Below are positions 20,992 to 31,378 of a DNA stretch of 64,000 nt, in pieces. The stretch covers positions 1 to 64,000 of the forward strand of contig NZ_JYDE01000031.1 in NCBI RefSeq assembly GCF_003263515.1, in the 5' to 3' direction. This stretch comes from Rahnella inusitata. Its GTDB lineage: Bacteria > Pseudomonadota > Gammaproteobacteria > Enterobacterales > Enterobacteriaceae. The notes under the pieces were generated by a model. That model made no database searches, was not told the DNA's origin, and worked only from the letters and a program-made list of their open reading frames with translations. A program made the translations under genes and the position numbers. Every line of letters starts with the position of its first letter. Position 1 is the stretch's first letter.

Positions 20992-22926
20992 TTAAACATC
21001 GCTGTTGTGTGAATATTTTTTACCAACCGGTTCAACGGGCTCCGGTCCGGCAAAAAAATCACCCTGGCCGCCGTGGATCCCCTTACTCAGCAGGATCGAC
21101 CACTCATCCTTTGTTCGCACGCCGGAGGCAAAGACCAGAGCCTGAGTCCCTTCACATGCACTCAGCAGGCTTTGTACAAACAGCTGATTTTCAATTCTTT
21201 TATCTATATCGCGCACCAGACCCGGATGAAGTTTGACCCTTTCCACCGGGAAGGTTTTCAGATAAGAGGTACTGACCACCGTCAGACCGGCCTGTGAAAC
21301 TGCCAGACGACAGCCTAAACCTTGCAATAAACGAATCGCAGGACGCAGGCGGTCGGTATGTTGACAAAGATCTGCCTCAGCAAGTTCAATCAAAATCCGA
21401 TTTCGCTGTAATCTTTCACACTGAAGCAGCGTATCGCGCAGCCAGCGAACAAATGAGCGCTGCAATAATGAATCAACCGTCAGGTGAAATGCCAACGTTT
21501 CGTCCGGCCAGCGGTTAAGTAACGGAATAATCTGACTTATCATTATGCGGTCGTAACTTTGAGAAAGACCGAACTGCACGACCAGTGGCACAAACTCTGC
21601 GGCCAGCAACTCATTCTCCCCGTCGAAGACGCGGCGCTGTAATTCACGATGATCGAGTTTGCCATTTCGGGAGAAGGCCGGTTTCTGATACAAACGCGGC
21701 CCGCCGCGCGCCAGTGTATTTTCCAGTAAGGTTCGCCAGCGCACGCTGCCGCGCCCTTTCTCAGGCACATTATTGTCGAAAATAAACCAGCTGTTGCTGC
21801 CCTGGAACGCCGCGTGACGCGTTGCCTGCTGAACCATATCCATTACCTGATCCGGCGTCTGGCCAAAACGATAGGCGCTGATGCCGATGTACATCAGGGC
21901 ATCGCGATCAATCAGCGACGACGTCGGTAATACCCCGAGCGCATTGACCAGCTGCGCCGCCATCACTTCAGCTTCTTTGAGCGTCCGGTGTGGCAGCAGA
22001 ACGGCAAAATCACTGTGGAAATAACGCGCCAGTAAGGCATCAACGTGGCGCATCACGAAGGTTGAGAGCAGATTAACCATCGCGGAGCGCAACTCATCGA
22101 CCATCGCCTGACCGTGAGTTTCACGCATCAGGTCGAAATCAGGCAGGCGCAGCAGCATGATCACACCATGTGTGCCCTCTTCTTCCAGCTGCGTCGCCAG
22201 CTGATTATCAAAGAACAAGCGGTTACTGAGCCCGGTTTGTGAATCCTGCTGGGCGTAGGCGCGGATCAGAGTATCAACGCGGCTGCGCTGCTCGCGGGCT
22301 TCATTAAGATCGGTCAGCAGGAGATCAATGGCGCTGCTGGCGGAATGCGGCCATTCGCCCAGATTTCCGGTCAGTCCCTCGCGCTCACCGCGTAAAATCC
22401 GTATCGCGCGATCTTCCAGTTTCTCAACGCCATCGGTTTCCTGTCGCAGCCAGCGAAAACTGAGCAATACCATGCCGAACATAATCAGGATCGCCACACT
22501 GATGGTTAGCGTCGAGCGCATGGAACGGATGTAACTGCTGACGGGGTCAATATAAGACACATGCAGCGACATATCGGGGTGTTGCATGAGAGGGTAAATG
22601 GCCGTGTTGTATTCAGGCATCACGCTGTCCCACGAGCGGTGTAAATCCGGACGTTCGTGGTACTCGTACACAGTGGAGCTGTTGAGTTTCACCACAATAT
22701 CGGTGACGTCCAGCATGCGCATCGCCTGCGGCAGCCAGCGCTGCGCTTGTTCGGGAGATTGGGTCAGCAGCGCCTGGTCATAGGTCGTCGTCAGTGCCTG
22801 AAGATGTTGCTCTGTGTTTTGCTTATTCAGATAGATAAAACTAAAGGTCACGCCGAGCAACATCAACAACATTGCCAGCGCAACTAACATCGAAATCAGT
22901 GCTGAGAGTCGGGTAGTAAATCGCAT
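20992..22926 (-). CDS. csrD: RNase E specificity factor CsrD
   Basis: Membrane protein that triggers RNase E decay of the CsrB/CsrC RNAs and so raises CsrA activity. The 644-residue product (E. coli 646) has two membrane helices (about 8-33 and 137-160) around a periplasmic loop, then degenerate GGDEF and EAL domains. The GGDEF site reads HSDF and the EAL loop that should read DDFGTG reads SQAGLTVV, so it should neither make nor break cyclic di-GMP; this degeneracy is diagnostic of CsrD. It is upstream of mreB as in E. coli. Confidence 0.95.
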   Translation of the reverse strand: MRFTTRLSALISMLVALAMLLMLLGVTFSFIYLNKQNTEQHLQALTTTYDQALLTQSPEQAQRWLPQAMRMLDVTDIVVKLNSSTVYEYHERPDLHRSWDSVMPEYNTAIYPLMQHPDMSLHVSYIDPVSSYIRSMRSTLTISVAILIMFGMVLLSFRWLRQETDGVEKLEDRAIRILRGEREGLTGNLGEWPHSASSAIDLLLTDLNEAREQRSRVDTLIRAYAQQDSQTGLSNRLFFDNQLATQLEEEGTHGVIMLLRLPDFDLMRETHGQAMVDELRSAMVNLLSTFVMRHVDALLARYFHSDFAVLLPHRTLKEAEVMAAQLVNALGVLPTSSLIDRDALMYIGISAYRFGQTPDQVMDMVQQATRHAAFQGSNSWFIFDNNVPEKGRGSVRWRTLLENTLARGGPRLYQKPAFSRNGKLDHRELQRRVFDGENELLAAEFVPLVVQFGLSQSYDRIMISQIIPLLNRWPDETLAFHLTVDSLLQRSFVRWLRDTLLQCERLQRNRILIELAEADLCQHTDRLRPAIRLLQGLGCRLAVSQAGLTVVSTSYLKTFPVERVKLHPGLVRDIDKRIENQLFVQSLLSACEGTQALVFASGVRTKDEWSILLSKGIHGGQGDFFAGPEPVEPVGKKYSHNSDV

Positions 22927-23202
22927 CCCTGTGCCTTACTCGCTACGGTGAAGTGAAAACAGGACCGTTCTCCTGCCATAAAAAACGTGGCTATATTACC
23001 TCAGTAAGAGAAACAGGATTTGACATACATTCATAGCATAGCAACTGAAAAACCCATTAATTCAGAATTGTTATACTTCCGATCACTTTTTAGAAATTCG
23101 TTTTTACTTTCCATACCTCGCAAAAGCCGGAGTTACACGCCATGCTGTCTGAATAATCATAAAAATTATGAATGCGTTTGATGTTTAAAACCGGAGACTG
23201 CC

Positions 23203-24204
23203 ATGTACAAACCCCGCAAACTCACCGAGGCGGATGTCACGCCCGAAAGCATATTCTACGATCGCCGCAAAGTGTTGCAGGCGCTGGGGATTAGCGCTGC
23301 AGCACTGGCACTGCCGCAGACTGCCCAGGCGGATATTCTCTCCTGGTTTAAAGGCCACGACCGACCGCCTGCACCTTCGGGTAAACCGCTGGACTTCAGC
23401 AAACCTGCTGCCTATCAGAATGACCTGCCGCTGACGCCGGAAGATAAAGTCTCCGGTTACAATAATTTCTATGAATTTGGTCTGGACAAGGCCGATCCGG
23501 CTGCCAATGCGGGGCAACTGGTCACATCGCCGTGGAAGATCACCCTTGATGGCGAAGTCGGTAAACCGATGACGCTGGATATGGATGACATCATGAAGCG
23601 CTTCCCGCTCGAGCAACGCATCTACCGTATGCGCTGCGTCGAGGCGTGGTCGATGGTGGTGCCCTGGGTTGGTTTCCAGCTGAGTGATATTCTCAAACTC
23701 GCTGAACCTACCAGCAACGCACGCTATGTGGCCTTCACCACGCTGTATGACCCGGAGCACATGCCCGGCCAGAAAGACCGGTTTATTGGCGGCGGGCTGG
23801 ATTATCCGTACGTGGAAGGATTGCGTATAGATGAAGCGATGAATCCGCTGGCGATGCTGACCGTCGGCGTTTATGGCAAAGCGTTGCCGCCACAAAACGG
23901 TGCACCTATCCGCCTGACGGTGCCGTGGAAATATGGCTTCAAAGGCATCAAATCGATCGTGAATATCAAATTTACCAAAGATGAACCGCCAACGACGTGG
24001 AATCAGATTGCCAACAACGAATACGGCTTTTATGCCAACGTGAATCCGCATGTGGATCATCCGCGCTGGTCGCAGGCAACAGAACGCTTTATCGGCGCAG
24101 GCGGATTACTCGACGTCAAGCGCCAGCCTACGCTGCTGTTCAACGGTTATGCCGAACAGGTGGCGTCGATGTATCACGGCATGGATCTTCGTAAGTTCTA
24201 TTAA
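23203..24204 (+). CDS. msrP: Periplasmic methionine sulfoxide reductase catalytic subunit MsrP
   Basis: Molybdenum-cofactor enzyme that repairs oxidised methionine in periplasmic proteins. The 333-residue product has a twin-arginine signal (Arg21-Arg22 in [10 protein letters not shown], cleavage after AQA at residue 43) and the molybdenum-ligating cysteine Cys145 (RMRCVEAW), mature Cys102, as in E. coli YedY. GGAG precedes the ATG. It is followed 18 nt later by msrQ. Confidence 0.97.
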   Translation: MYKPRKLTEADVTPESIFYDRRKVLQALGISAAALALPQTAQADILSWFKGHDRPPAPSGKPLDFSKPAAYQNDLPLTPEDKVSGYNNFYEFGLDKADPAANAGQLVTSPWKITLDGEVGKPMTLDMDDIMKRFPLEQRIYRMRCVEAWSMVVPWVGFQLSDILKLAEPTSNARYVAFTTLYDPEHMPGQKDRFIGGGLDYPYVEGLRIDEAMNPLAMLTVGVYGKALPPQNGAPIRLTVPWKYGFKGIKSIVNIKFTKDEPPTTWNQIANNEYGFYANVNPHVDHPRWSQATERFIGAGGLLDVKRQPTLLFNGYAEQVASMYHGMDLRKFY

Positions 24205-24222
24205 GGAAAGGAAGTCATACGT

Positions 24223-24825
24223 ATGCCCCGTCTGAGCCCTGCAAACATTACCTGGCTGAAAGTCATCATCTGGCTTGCCGCAATCCTGCCCTTTATATGG
24301 CTGCTGCTTTCTGTCGATCAGGGCTGGTTCAGCGCCGATCCGGCGAAAGACATTCAGCACTTTACCGGTCGGATGACGCTGAAATTTTTACTGGTGACGC
24401 TGCTGGTGACGCCGGTTGCACGCTATGGCAAGCAACCGTTGCTGATCCGCACCCGCCGTCTGCTGGGATTGTGGTGTTTTGCGTGGGGAACACTGCATCT
24501 TCTGAGTTATTCCTTCCTCGAACTGGGGGTCAGTAACCTGCGACTGTTAGGCAGTGAACTGATTTCGCGCCCCTATCTCACGTTGGGGATTATCAGCTGG
24601 ATACTGCTGCTGGCACTGGCCTGCACTTCGACGCTGTGGGCACAGCGTAAAATGGGCACAACCTGGCAGAAATTGCATAATTTTATCTATCTGATCGCCA
24701 TTCTTGCGCCGATCCACTATCTTTGGTCGGTGAAAGTGTTATCGCCACAACCCGTGATCTACGCGGCAATCGCCGCCATTTTGTTGGCACTTCGTTATAA
24801 GAAATTCCGCCAGTGGCTGCGATAG
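24223..24825 (+). CDS. msrQ: Haem b membrane subunit MsrQ
   Basis: Passes electrons from the quinone pool or flavin reductase to MsrP. The 200-residue product (E. coli 211) is a ferric-reductase-like protein with about five or six membrane helices; likely haem-ligand histidines are in [11 protein letters not shown], the LHNFIYL segment and PIHYLWSVK. The motif [15 protein letters not shown] is typical of the YedZ family. Second gene of msrPQ. Confidence 0.96.
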   Translation: MPRLSPANITWLKVIIWLAAILPFIWLLLSVDQGWFSADPAKDIQHFTGRMTLKFLLVTLLVTPVARYGKQPLLIRTRRLLGLWCFAWGTLHLLSYSFLELGVSNLRLLGSELISRPYLTLGIISWILLLALACTSTLWAQRKMGTTWQKLHNFIYLIAILAPIHYLWSVKVLSPQPVIYAAIAAILLALRYKKFRQWLR

Positions 24826-24867
24826 GCTGCGGAACTTTTCTGTGTTCTGCCCCTCATAATTCCTGTA

Positions 24868-24900
24868 AATCAACCCTCTTGCACCGGCCGAGGGTTGATT
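24868..24900 (+). terminator. Hairpin after msrPQ
   Basis: AATCAACCCTC (24868-24878) pairs perfectly with GAGGGTTGATT (24890-24900) around an 11-nt loop, 43 nt past msrQ. The following sequence ATCTTC is a poor U-tract, so termination strength is uncertain. Confidence 0.5.
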
Positions 24901-25066
24901 ATCTTCGCTGATAAGACCAGTATTTAGCTGCTAATTGCCACGATATCATTATAATGCCCGACCTCATGTTGAGGAGACAGGACGATTTGCCCCGAAACAG
25001 GTGACAAATCGGTGACATCAGGGTATTTTCTACAATCTTTGTCTAATTGCCGGAGATAGGCTCACA

Positions 25067-25519
25067 ATGGCGCATAAGTTTGACATTTTGCTACTGAACG
25101 GTCCTAACCTGAATTTGTTAGGTACCCGTGAGCCTGAAACGTACGGACACACCACGCTCAACGATATTGTTAAAGGTTTGGAAACGCAGGCTGCTGCCGC
25201 TGATGTGGCACTGAGCCATCTGCAATCTAACGCAGAACATGTCCTGATTGAACGCATTCATCAGGCACGCGGAAATGTCGATTTTATCCTGATCAATCCC
25301 GCGGCCTTTACCCATACCAGCGTGGCGCTACGCGATGCATTACTGGGGGTCTCGATTCCGTTTATCGAAATCCATCTGTCAAATGTACATGCCCGCGAAG
25401 CGTTCCGGCATCATTCCTATCTTTCCGACATCGCAGTGGGCGTCATTTGCGGACTTGGCGCAGACGGCTACCACTTTGCTTTACAGGCAGCAGTTAATCG
25501 CTTGTCTAAAACCCACTAA
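25067..25519 (+). CDS. aroQ: Type II 3-dehydroquinate dehydratase
   Basis: Third step of the shikimate pathway, converting 3-dehydroquinate to 3-dehydroshikimate. The 150-residue product has the type II signature [20 protein letters not shown]. Active-site residues by comparison with the family: Tyr26 and Arg21 in the lid, Asn77 (INPAAFTH), His103 ([19 protein letters not shown]) and Arg114. It precedes accBC by 32 nt, as in E. coli relatives that carry aroQ; no terminator lies between, so co-transcription is possible. Confidence 0.97.
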   Translation: MAHKFDILLLNGPNLNLLGTREPETYGHTTLNDIVKGLETQAAAADVALSHLQSNAEHVLIERIHQARGNVDFILINPAAFTHTSVALRDALLGVSIPFIEIHLSNVHAREAFRHHSYLSDIAVGVICGLGADGYHFALQAAVNRLSKTH

Positions 25520-25551
25520 TTTCTACGCAAAAAGAGTACGGAATCACACCC

Positions 25552-26016
25552 ATGGATATTCGTAAAATTAAAAAACTGATCGAACTGGTTGAAGAATCAG
25601 GTATTTCTGAACTGGAAATTTCTGAAGGTGAAGAGTCAGTTCGTATCAGCCGTGCTGCACCTGCGCAGGCTTATCCTATGATGCAACAGGCTTACGCTAT
25701 GCCTGTTCAACAGCAGCCGGGTCTGGCTGCTGCGGTCGCTCCAGCAGCACCTGCTGAAGCCGCTGCTCCGGCTGCAATCAGTGGTCACATCGTTCGCTCC
25801 CCGATGGTAGGTACCTTCTACCGCACGCCAAGCCCGGACGCGAAAGCCTTTATCGAAGTGGGCCAGAAAGTGAATGCTGGCGATACTCTTTGCATCGTTG
25901 AAGCGATGAAAATGATGAACCAAATCGAAGCGGACAAATCCGGTGTTGTTAAAGCAATTCTGGTAGAAAGCGGCCAACCGGTTGAATTCGACGAGCCGCT
26001 GGTCGTCATCGAATAA
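25552..26016 (+). CDS. accB: Biotin carboxyl carrier protein of acetyl-CoA carboxylase
   Basis: Carries biotin between AccC and AccAD in the first step of fatty-acid synthesis. The 154-residue product has an alanine/proline-rich linker (about residues 35-75) and the biotinyl domain with Lys120 in EAMKMMNQ. The thumb segment [10 protein letters not shown] is present. It lies 12 nt before accC in the usual accBC operon. Confidence 0.98.
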   Translation: MDIRKIKKLIELVEESGISELEISEGEESVRISRAAPAQAYPMMQQAYAMPVQQQPGLAAAVAPAAPAEAAAPAAISGHIVRSPMVGTFYRTPSPDAKAFIEVGQKVNAGDTLCIVEAMKMMNQIEADKSGVVKAILVESGQPVEFDEPLVVIE

Positions 26017-26028
26017 ACGAGGCGTACC

Positions 26029-27378
26029 ATGGTAGATAAAATTGTTATCGCGAACCGCGGCGAAATTGCCCTGCGTATTTTGCGTGCCTGTAAAGAAATG
26101 GGCATCAAAACCGTTGCTGTGCACTCCACCGCTGACCGTGACCTGAAACACGTGCTGCTGGCAGATGAAACCGTCTGTATTGGCCCTGCACCTTCAGTTA
26201 AAAGCTATCTGAACATCCCTGCAATTATCGCTGCAGCAGAAATCACCGGCGCGGTGGCTATCCATCCTGGCTATGGTTTCCTGTCCGAGAATGCGGATTT
26301 CGCAGAGCAGGTTGAGCGTTCTGGCTTCATCTTCATCGGCCCGAAAGCAGAAACTATCCGCCTTATGGGCGACAAAGTATCTGCAATCCACGCGATGAAA
26401 GCCGCTGGCGTTCCTTGCGTGCCGGGTTCTGACGGCCCGCTGGGCGACGACATGGATCTTAACCGTGGCTTCGCAAAACGCATCGGCTATCCGGTCATCA
26501 TCAAAGCCTCTGGCGGCGGCGGTGGTCGTGGCATGCGCGTTGTACGCAGCGACAAAGATCTCGAGCAATCCATCAACATGACCCGTGCTGAAGCCAAAGC
26601 GGCTTTCAACAATGACATGGTGTACATGGAGAAATACCTCGAAAATCCACGCCACGTGGAAATTCAGGTACTGGCCGATGGTCAGGGCAATGCGGTCTAT
26701 CTGGCCGAACGTGACTGCTCCATGCAGCGTCGTCACCAGAAAGTCGTGGAAGAAGCGCCAGCACCTGGCATTACAGAAGAACTGCGTCGCTTCATCGGTG
26801 AACGTTGTTCAAAAGCCTGTGTGGATATCGGCTACCGCGGTGCGGGTACTTTCGAGTTCCTGTACGAGAACGGTGAGTTCTTCTTCATCGAAATGAACAC
26901 CCGTATCCAGGTTGAACATCCGGTTACTGAGATGATCACCGGTGTGGACTTGATCAAAGAGCAGCTGCGGATCGCATCCGGCCAGCCTTTGTCGATCAAG
27001 CAAGACGAAGTGCGTGTCAAAGGCCATGCGGTGGAATGCCGTATTAACGCGGAAGACCCAAACACCTTCCTGCCAAGCCCGGGCAAAATCACTCGTTTCC
27101 ATGCGCCTGGTGGTTTCGGTGTTCGTTGGGAATCGCACATTTACGCAGGCTACACCGTGCCTCCGTACTACGATTCCATGATTGGTAAACTGATCACTTA
27201 CGGCGAAACCCGTGAAGTGGCCATCGCCCGCATGAAAAATGCACTGGCGGAACTGATCATCGACGGCATCAAGACCAACATTGAACTGCAACAACGCATC
27301 ATGAATGACGAGAACTTCCAGATCGGTGGGACTAACATCCACTATCTGGAGAAAAAACTCGGTTTGCAGGAAAAATAA
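26029..27378 (+). CDS. accC: Biotin carboxylase subunit of acetyl-CoA carboxylase
   Basis: ATP-dependent carboxylation of the biotin on AccB. The 449-residue product (E. coli 449) opens with [19 protein letters not shown] and has the ATP-grasp glycine-rich loop [15 protein letters not shown], the [15 protein letters not shown] block and the catalytic region [17 protein letters not shown] strong terminator follows. Confidence 0.99.
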   Translation: MVDKIVIANRGEIALRILRACKEMGIKTVAVHSTADRDLKHVLLADETVCIGPAPSVKSYLNIPAIIAAAEITGAVAIHPGYGFLSENADFAEQVERSGFIFIGPKAETIRLMGDKVSAIHAMKAAGVPCVPGSDGPLGDDMDLNRGFAKRIGYPVIIKASGGGGGRGMRVVRSDKDLEQSINMTRAEAKAAFNNDMVYMEKYLENPRHVEIQVLADGQGNAVYLAERDCSMQRRHQKVVEEAPAPGITEELRRFIGERCSKACVDIGYRGAGTFEFLYENGEFFFIEMNTRIQVEHPVTEMITGVDLIKEQLRIASGQPLSIKQDEVRVKGHAVECRINAEDPNTFLPSPGKITRFHAPGGFGVRWESHIYAGYTVPPYYDSMIGKLITYGETREVAIARMKNALAELIIDGIKTNIELQQRIMNDENFQIGGTNIHYLEKKLGLQEK

Positions 27379-27408
27379 AAAGACCGTACCGTTGCGTACT
27401 CTCTTATC

Positions 27409-27433
27409 AAGGCCGGATATTCCGGCCTTTTTT
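27409..27433 (+). terminator. Intrinsic terminator of accBC
   Basis: AAGGCCGGA (27409-27417) pairs with TCCGGCCTT (27421-27429) around TAT, followed directly by a T-run to 27433. Confidence 0.9.
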
Positions 27434-27453
27434 ACGTTTAGGGGGAGAAGAAA

Positions 27454-27702
27454 ATGACATTTGATAAACGTTTTCTGCAAGCCAACCGGGAAGCCCGCTG
27501 GGCATTCGGGCTGACCATTGCTTATCTGCTGGCGTGGTGTTTTGCCGCTTATATTCCTGATGATAAACAGGGCATAACCGGTCTTCCGCACTGGTTCGAG
27601 ATGGCCTGCCTTCTGGTTCCGCTGATTTTTATTCTTTTGAGCTGGCTGATGGTGCGCGTCATCTATCGCGACATTCCGCTGGAGGACAGTCATGAAGACT
27701 GA
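27454..27702 (+). CDS. yhdT: Small membrane protein YhdT
   Basis: DUF997 protein of unknown function with two membrane segments. The 82-residue product (E. coli 80) contains ANREARWAFGLTIAYLLAWC, then IPDDKQGITGLPHWFEMACL and a charged tail. Shine-Dalgarno GGGGAGAAG precedes the ATG. It overlaps panF by 11 nt, the usual arrangement, so it probably assists or is co-regulated with panF. Confidence 0.95.
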   Translation: MTFDKRFLQANREARWAFGLTIAYLLAWCFAAYIPDDKQGITGLPHWFEMACLLVPLIFILLSWLMVRVIYRDIPLEDSHED

Positions 27703-29137
27703 AGTCTTATTGCCGCTGATCGCCTATTTGCTGCTGGTCTTCGGATTGTCGGTGTATGCCTACACCCGCCGTCAACAGGGCAGCTTCCTCACCGAGTACT
27801 TCCTCGGTAATCGCTCAATGGGCGGCTTCGTCCTGGCGATGACCCTCACCGCGACGTACATCAGTGCCAGCTCCTTTATTGGCGGACCGGGTGCGGCGTA
27901 TAAATTCGGCCTCGGCTGGGTGCTGCTGGCAATGATCCAGTTGCCGGCGGTCTGGCTGTCGCTCGGCGTGCTGGGCAAAAAATTCGCTATTCTGGCGCGG
28001 CGCTATAACGCCGTCACCCTCAACGATATGCTGTTCGCACGCTATCAGAGCCGTCTGCTGGTCTGGCTGGCAAGCCTCAGCCTGCTGGTGGCGTTCCTCG
28101 GCGCAATGACCGTGCAGTTCATCGGCGGCGCACGTCTTCTGGAAACAGCGGCCGGGATCCCTTACGACACCGGTCTGCTGATTTTTGGCGTGAGTATTGC
28201 GCTATACACCGCGTTTGGCGGTTTCCGTGCCAGCGTGCTCAACGATGCGATGCAAGGACTGGTGATGCTGCTGGGCACGATTTTGCTGCTGGTGGCGGTG
28301 ATTCATGCGGCCGGTGGCCTGCACACCGCGGTTGATAAGCTGCAACAGATCGACCCGAAACTGGTTTCCGTCCATGGCGGCGACGACGTTCTTTCGCTAC
28401 CGTTTATGGCATCCTTTTGGATTTTAGTGTGCTTTGGGGTGATCGGCCTGCCGCACACCGCCGTGCGCTGTATCTCCTACAAAGACAGCAAAGCGGTGCA
28501 CCGCGGTATCGTGCTCGGCACCGTGGTGGTCGCCATCCTGATGTTTGGGATGCATCTGGCCGGGGCGCTAGGGCGCGCTATCTTGCCGGATTTGAAAATA
28601 CCCGATCAGGTCATTCCCACGCTGATGATCACTGTCCTGCCGCCTTATGCCGCTGGGATTTTCCTTGCAGCGCCAATGGCCGCGATTATGTCGACCATCA
28701 ACGCGCAGCTTTTACAGTCGTCCGCAACGATTGTTAAAGATCTGTACCTCGGCGTCAAACCAGAGCAAATCACCAATGAGCGCCGTTTAAAACGCTTCTC
28801 CAGCTGGGCGACATTCATCCTTGGTTTACTGGTGGTACTGGCCGCGTGGCGTCCGCCTGAAATGATTATCTGGCTTAATCTTCTGGCCTTTGGCGGGCTG
28901 GAAGCGGTGTTCCTGTGGCCACTGGTGCTCGGCCTTTATTGGGAGCGCGCGAATGCCACCGGTGCGCTGAGCTCAATGATTGTTGGCGCAGTTTGTTATA
29001 CCCTGCTCGCCAGTATCGACCTGCACATTGCCGGTCTGCATCCGATTGTGCCGTCGCTGTCGCTGGGCTTGCTGGCGTTTTACATCGGCAATAAATTTGG
29101 CGTACAGCCGCGCGAAACCGCACTCAAGCCGTCCTGA
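27692..29137 (+). CDS. panF: Sodium/pantothenate symporter
   Basis: Sodium-driven uptake of pantothenate, the precursor of coenzyme A. The 481-residue product (E. coli 483) is a solute:sodium symporter family protein with about 13 membrane segments; family landmarks are TEYFLGNRSMGGFVLAMTLTATYISASSFIGGPGAAY, FGGFRASVLNDAMQG and IMSTINAQLLQSSATIVKDLY. It overlaps yhdT. Confidence 0.97.
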   Translation: MKTEVLLPLIAYLLLVFGLSVYAYTRRQQGSFLTEYFLGNRSMGGFVLAMTLTATYISASSFIGGPGAAYKFGLGWVLLAMIQLPAVWLSLGVLGKKFAILARRYNAVTLNDMLFARYQSRLLVWLASLSLLVAFLGAMTVQFIGGARLLETAAGIPYDTGLLIFGVSIALYTAFGGFRASVLNDAMQGLVMLLGTILLLVAVIHAAGGLHTAVDKLQQIDPKLVSVHGGDDVLSLPFMASFWILVCFGVIGLPHTAVRCISYKDSKAVHRGIVLGTVVVAILMFGMHLAGALGRAILPDLKIPDQVIPTLMITVLPPYAAGIFLAAPMAAIMSTINAQLLQSSATIVKDLYLGVKPEQITNERRLKRFSSWATFILGLLVVLAAWRPPEMIIWLNLLAFGGLEAVFLWPLVLGLYWERANATGALSSMIVGAVCYTLLASIDLHIAGLHPIVPSLSLGLLAFYIGNKFGVQPRETALKPS

Positions 29138-29180
29138 CCGGGCGGCACTGATTTAACAGATTGCTAAGAAGAGAATCGCT

Positions 29181-30065
29181 ATGCCTTGGATCCAACTGAA
29201 AATTAACACCACCGGTAATGATGCAGAAACGCTGAGCGACGCGCTTATCGAAAGTGGTGCGGTGTCTGTCACTTTCCAGGACACGCATGATAATCCGGTG
29301 TTTGAACCACTGCCGGGTGAAACCCTGCTGTGGGGCGATACCGACGCTATCGGCCTGTACGATGCCGAGACCGACATGACAGAAGTCGTTGCCATGCTGG
29401 AGAACGAGCCGCTGCTGGGCAAAGGTTTCGTACACAAAATCGAACAACTGGAAGACAAAGACTGGGAACGCGAGTGGATGGATAGCTTCCACCCGATGCG
29501 TTTTGGCGAGCGTCTGTGGATTTGCCCGAGCTGGCGTGACGTCCCGGATCCGACCGCCGTGAACGTGATGCTGGATCCGGGCCTGGCGTTCGGCACCGGG
29601 ACTCACCCGACCACGGCGATGTGCCTGCAATGGCTCGACAGTCTGGATCTTACCGATAAAACCGTGATCGACTTCGGCTGTGGCTCCGGCATTCTGGCGA
29701 TCGCCGCGCTGAAGTTGGGCGCGAAACACGTCGTCGGGATCGACATCGATCCCCAAGCGATTCAGGCCAGCCGCGATAACGCCGAACGTAACGGCGTATC
29801 CGAGCGTCTGTCGCTGTTTCTGCCAAAAGATCAGCCAGAGAACCTGTCAGCAGACGTGGTGGTCGCCAATATCCTGGCCGGCCCGCTGCGTGAACTGGCG
29901 CCGCTGATTGGCGTGTTACCGGTGGCGGGCGGTCATCTTGGGCTTTCCGGTATTCTGGCGAGTCAGGCGCAAAGCGTGGCCGATGCTTATCAGGATAAGT
30001 TCGAGCTGGATGCCGTGGCTGAGAAAGAAGAATGGTGCCGGATCACCGGCGTTAAAAAAGCCTGA
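29181..30065 (+). CDS. prmA: Ribosomal protein L11 methyltransferase
   Basis: S-adenosylmethionine-dependent trimethylation of L11. The 294-residue product (E. coli 293) has an N-terminal L11-binding domain ([33 protein letters not shown]), [12 protein letters not shown], the SAM loop [20 protein letters not shown] and [14 protein letters not shown]. In E. coli dusB-fis follows directly; here a carbonic anhydrase gene intervenes. Confidence 0.97.
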   Translation: MPWIQLKINTTGNDAETLSDALIESGAVSVTFQDTHDNPVFEPLPGETLLWGDTDAIGLYDAETDMTEVVAMLENEPLLGKGFVHKIEQLEDKDWEREWMDSFHPMRFGERLWICPSWRDVPDPTAVNVMLDPGLAFGTGTHPTTAMCLQWLDSLDLTDKTVIDFGCGSGILAIAALKLGAKHVVGIDIDPQAIQASRDNAERNGVSERLSLFLPKDQPENLSADVVVANILAGPLRELAPLIGVLPVAGGHLGLSGILASQAQSVADAYQDKFELDAVAEKEEWCRITGVKKA

Positions 30066-30080
30066 TCCCTGCAATTTCAT

Positions 30081-30103
30081 GCCCGTTCCCCTCAGGAGCG
30101 GGC
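30081..30103 (+). terminator. Probable terminator of prmA
   Basis: GCCCGTTCC (30081-30089) pairs with GGAGCGGGC (30095-30103) with one G-T pair, 15 nt past the prmA stop. The U-tract (TATTTCC) is weak. Confidence 0.6.
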
Positions 30104-30242
30104 TATTTCCTGCACATTAAGTGCGATCTGATCTGTGAAGTGATCCCTGCCACTTTTTGCTCTATTTACCTTTTTATAAAGTCATTACAATCCACGCGGT
30201 TTTTATCCATGTGTTTCTACGACTTTAGAAAAGGGATGTTCC

Positions 30243-30980
30243 ATGAAATTCAAATTACTGGCCATTATTCTGGCCGCTTGCAGCATTTCTGCCTTTGCCA
30301 GTGAACAAACACACTGGTCTTACGAAGGTAACGGCGCTCCGCAAAACTGGTCCAAAATCAGTCCGGAATTCAGCGAATGTACTAACGGAAAGAACCAGTC
30401 ACCCGTCGATATCCATAACTCTTTCACGGTTCACGCCACGCCATTATCTTTGAGCTATCTGGCTTCGCCTGAAAGCATCGTGAACAACGGCCACAGCGTG
30501 CAGGTCAACGTTCCTAAGGGCGACACCCTCATTGCAGATGGTGAAACCTTCACACTGCAACAGTTCCATTTCCATTCACCAAGCGAAAACACCATCGATG
30601 GAAAATCCTTCCCGATGGAAGCTCACTTTGTTCATACCAACGCCGCGGGTGAAATCGCCGTGGTCGCAGTGATGTTTAACGTGGGTGATGAAAATAAAGA
30701 ACTGGCGAAAATCTGGGAAAAGATGCCGTCTGAACACGGCAAACCGGCAAATATCACTGAAAAAGTGAATCTGGCGAAATTGCTGCCTGCTGAACACAAT
30801 CACTATCGCTTTAGCGGTTCGCTGACCACGCCACCGTGCACCGAGGGCGTTCGCTGGCTGGTGATGAAACAGCCTCAGACGCTGTCAGAAGCGCAGCTGG
30901 AGAAATTCCAGCATGCGATGCATCATGCCAATAATCGCCCTGTGCAGGACCTGCACGGCCGCGTCATCGTCGCTGAATAA
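30243..30980 (+). CDS. cah: Alpha-type carbonic anhydrase, periplasmic
   Basis: Zinc enzyme that interconverts carbon dioxide and bicarbonate in the periplasm. The 245-residue product has a signal peptide (FKLLAIILAACSISAFA, cleavage near residue 19). Family landmarks: HWSYEGNGAPQNW, NGKNQSPVDI, and the zinc ligands His109 and His111 (FHFHSPSEN) and His128 (EAHFVH). Cys46 and the cysteine in TTPPCTEGV probably form the usual disulfide. AAGGGAT precedes the ATG. E. coli K-12 has no alpha-class enzyme, and this gene interrupts prmA-dusB-fis, so it is an insertion relative to that order. It is likely monocistronic. Confidence 0.94.
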   Translation: MKFKLLAIILAACSISAFASEQTHWSYEGNGAPQNWSKISPEFSECTNGKNQSPVDIHNSFTVHATPLSLSYLASPESIVNNGHSVQVNVPKGDTLIADGETFTLQQFHFHSPSENTIDGKSFPMEAHFVHTNAAGEIAVVAVMFNVGDENKELAKIWEKMPSEHGKPANITEKVNLAKLLPAEHNHYRFSGSLTTPPCTEGVRWLVMKQPQTLSEAQLEKFQHAMHHANNRPVQDLHGRVIVAE

Positions 30981-31143
30981 CTACGTCTGCCAAATGAGGC
31001 ACAGAACTCGCTTCTGCTGCCTCTCTTTTCACGGGTTAATCCTTTCCACATTTCCTAAAAAGAAGTTACTTTCTGACCATATAGCGACCTGCATCACAGA
31101 ATTTTGTGGTTGTTGATGCTTAAAACGGCGATCAAGCCCTTAG

Positions 31144-31168
31144 AATCACCTGTTATAACAGGGTGATT
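31144..31168. promoter_or_regulatory. Palindrome upstream of dusB
   Basis: AATCACC-TGTTA / TAACA-GGGTGATT, perfect over the central CCTGTTATAACAGG and extended by AATCAC/GTGATT arms with one unpaired G. It lies about 170 bp upstream of the dusB promoter -10 element and may be an operator or the 3' hairpin of cah. No known site is recognised. Confidence 0.4.
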
Positions 31169-31310
31169 TAGAGAGATATTAGGAATTTCTTCAAGCGCAC
31201 AATTTAGCCAATCACACCTAACTCAATGTTAATGTTCAATAAAATAAAAAACGCCTCAACACATTAGCTGTCGTAAGGCATTTTCTTATCAAATCGCTCA
31301 AAGTTTGGCC

Positions 31311-31339
31311 TTTCATCTCACATCAAAAATGCGTAATAT
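31311..31339 (+). promoter_or_regulatory. dusB-fis promoter with GC-rich discriminator
   Basis: TTTCAT (31311-31316), 17-bp spacer, TAATAT (31334-31339), then ACGCGCCC. The -10 and GC-rich discriminator resemble the E. coli fis promoter, which is stringently controlled; the same control is inferred here. Confidence 0.7.
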
Positions 31340-31378
31340 ACGCGCCCTTGCGGACATCAGTATGGTCATTCTAAGTCT

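Noticed and set aside
26809-27693. 294-codon minus-strand frame opposite accC and yhdT
   Set aside because: Runs across two real genes and the accC terminator; no recognisable motif.
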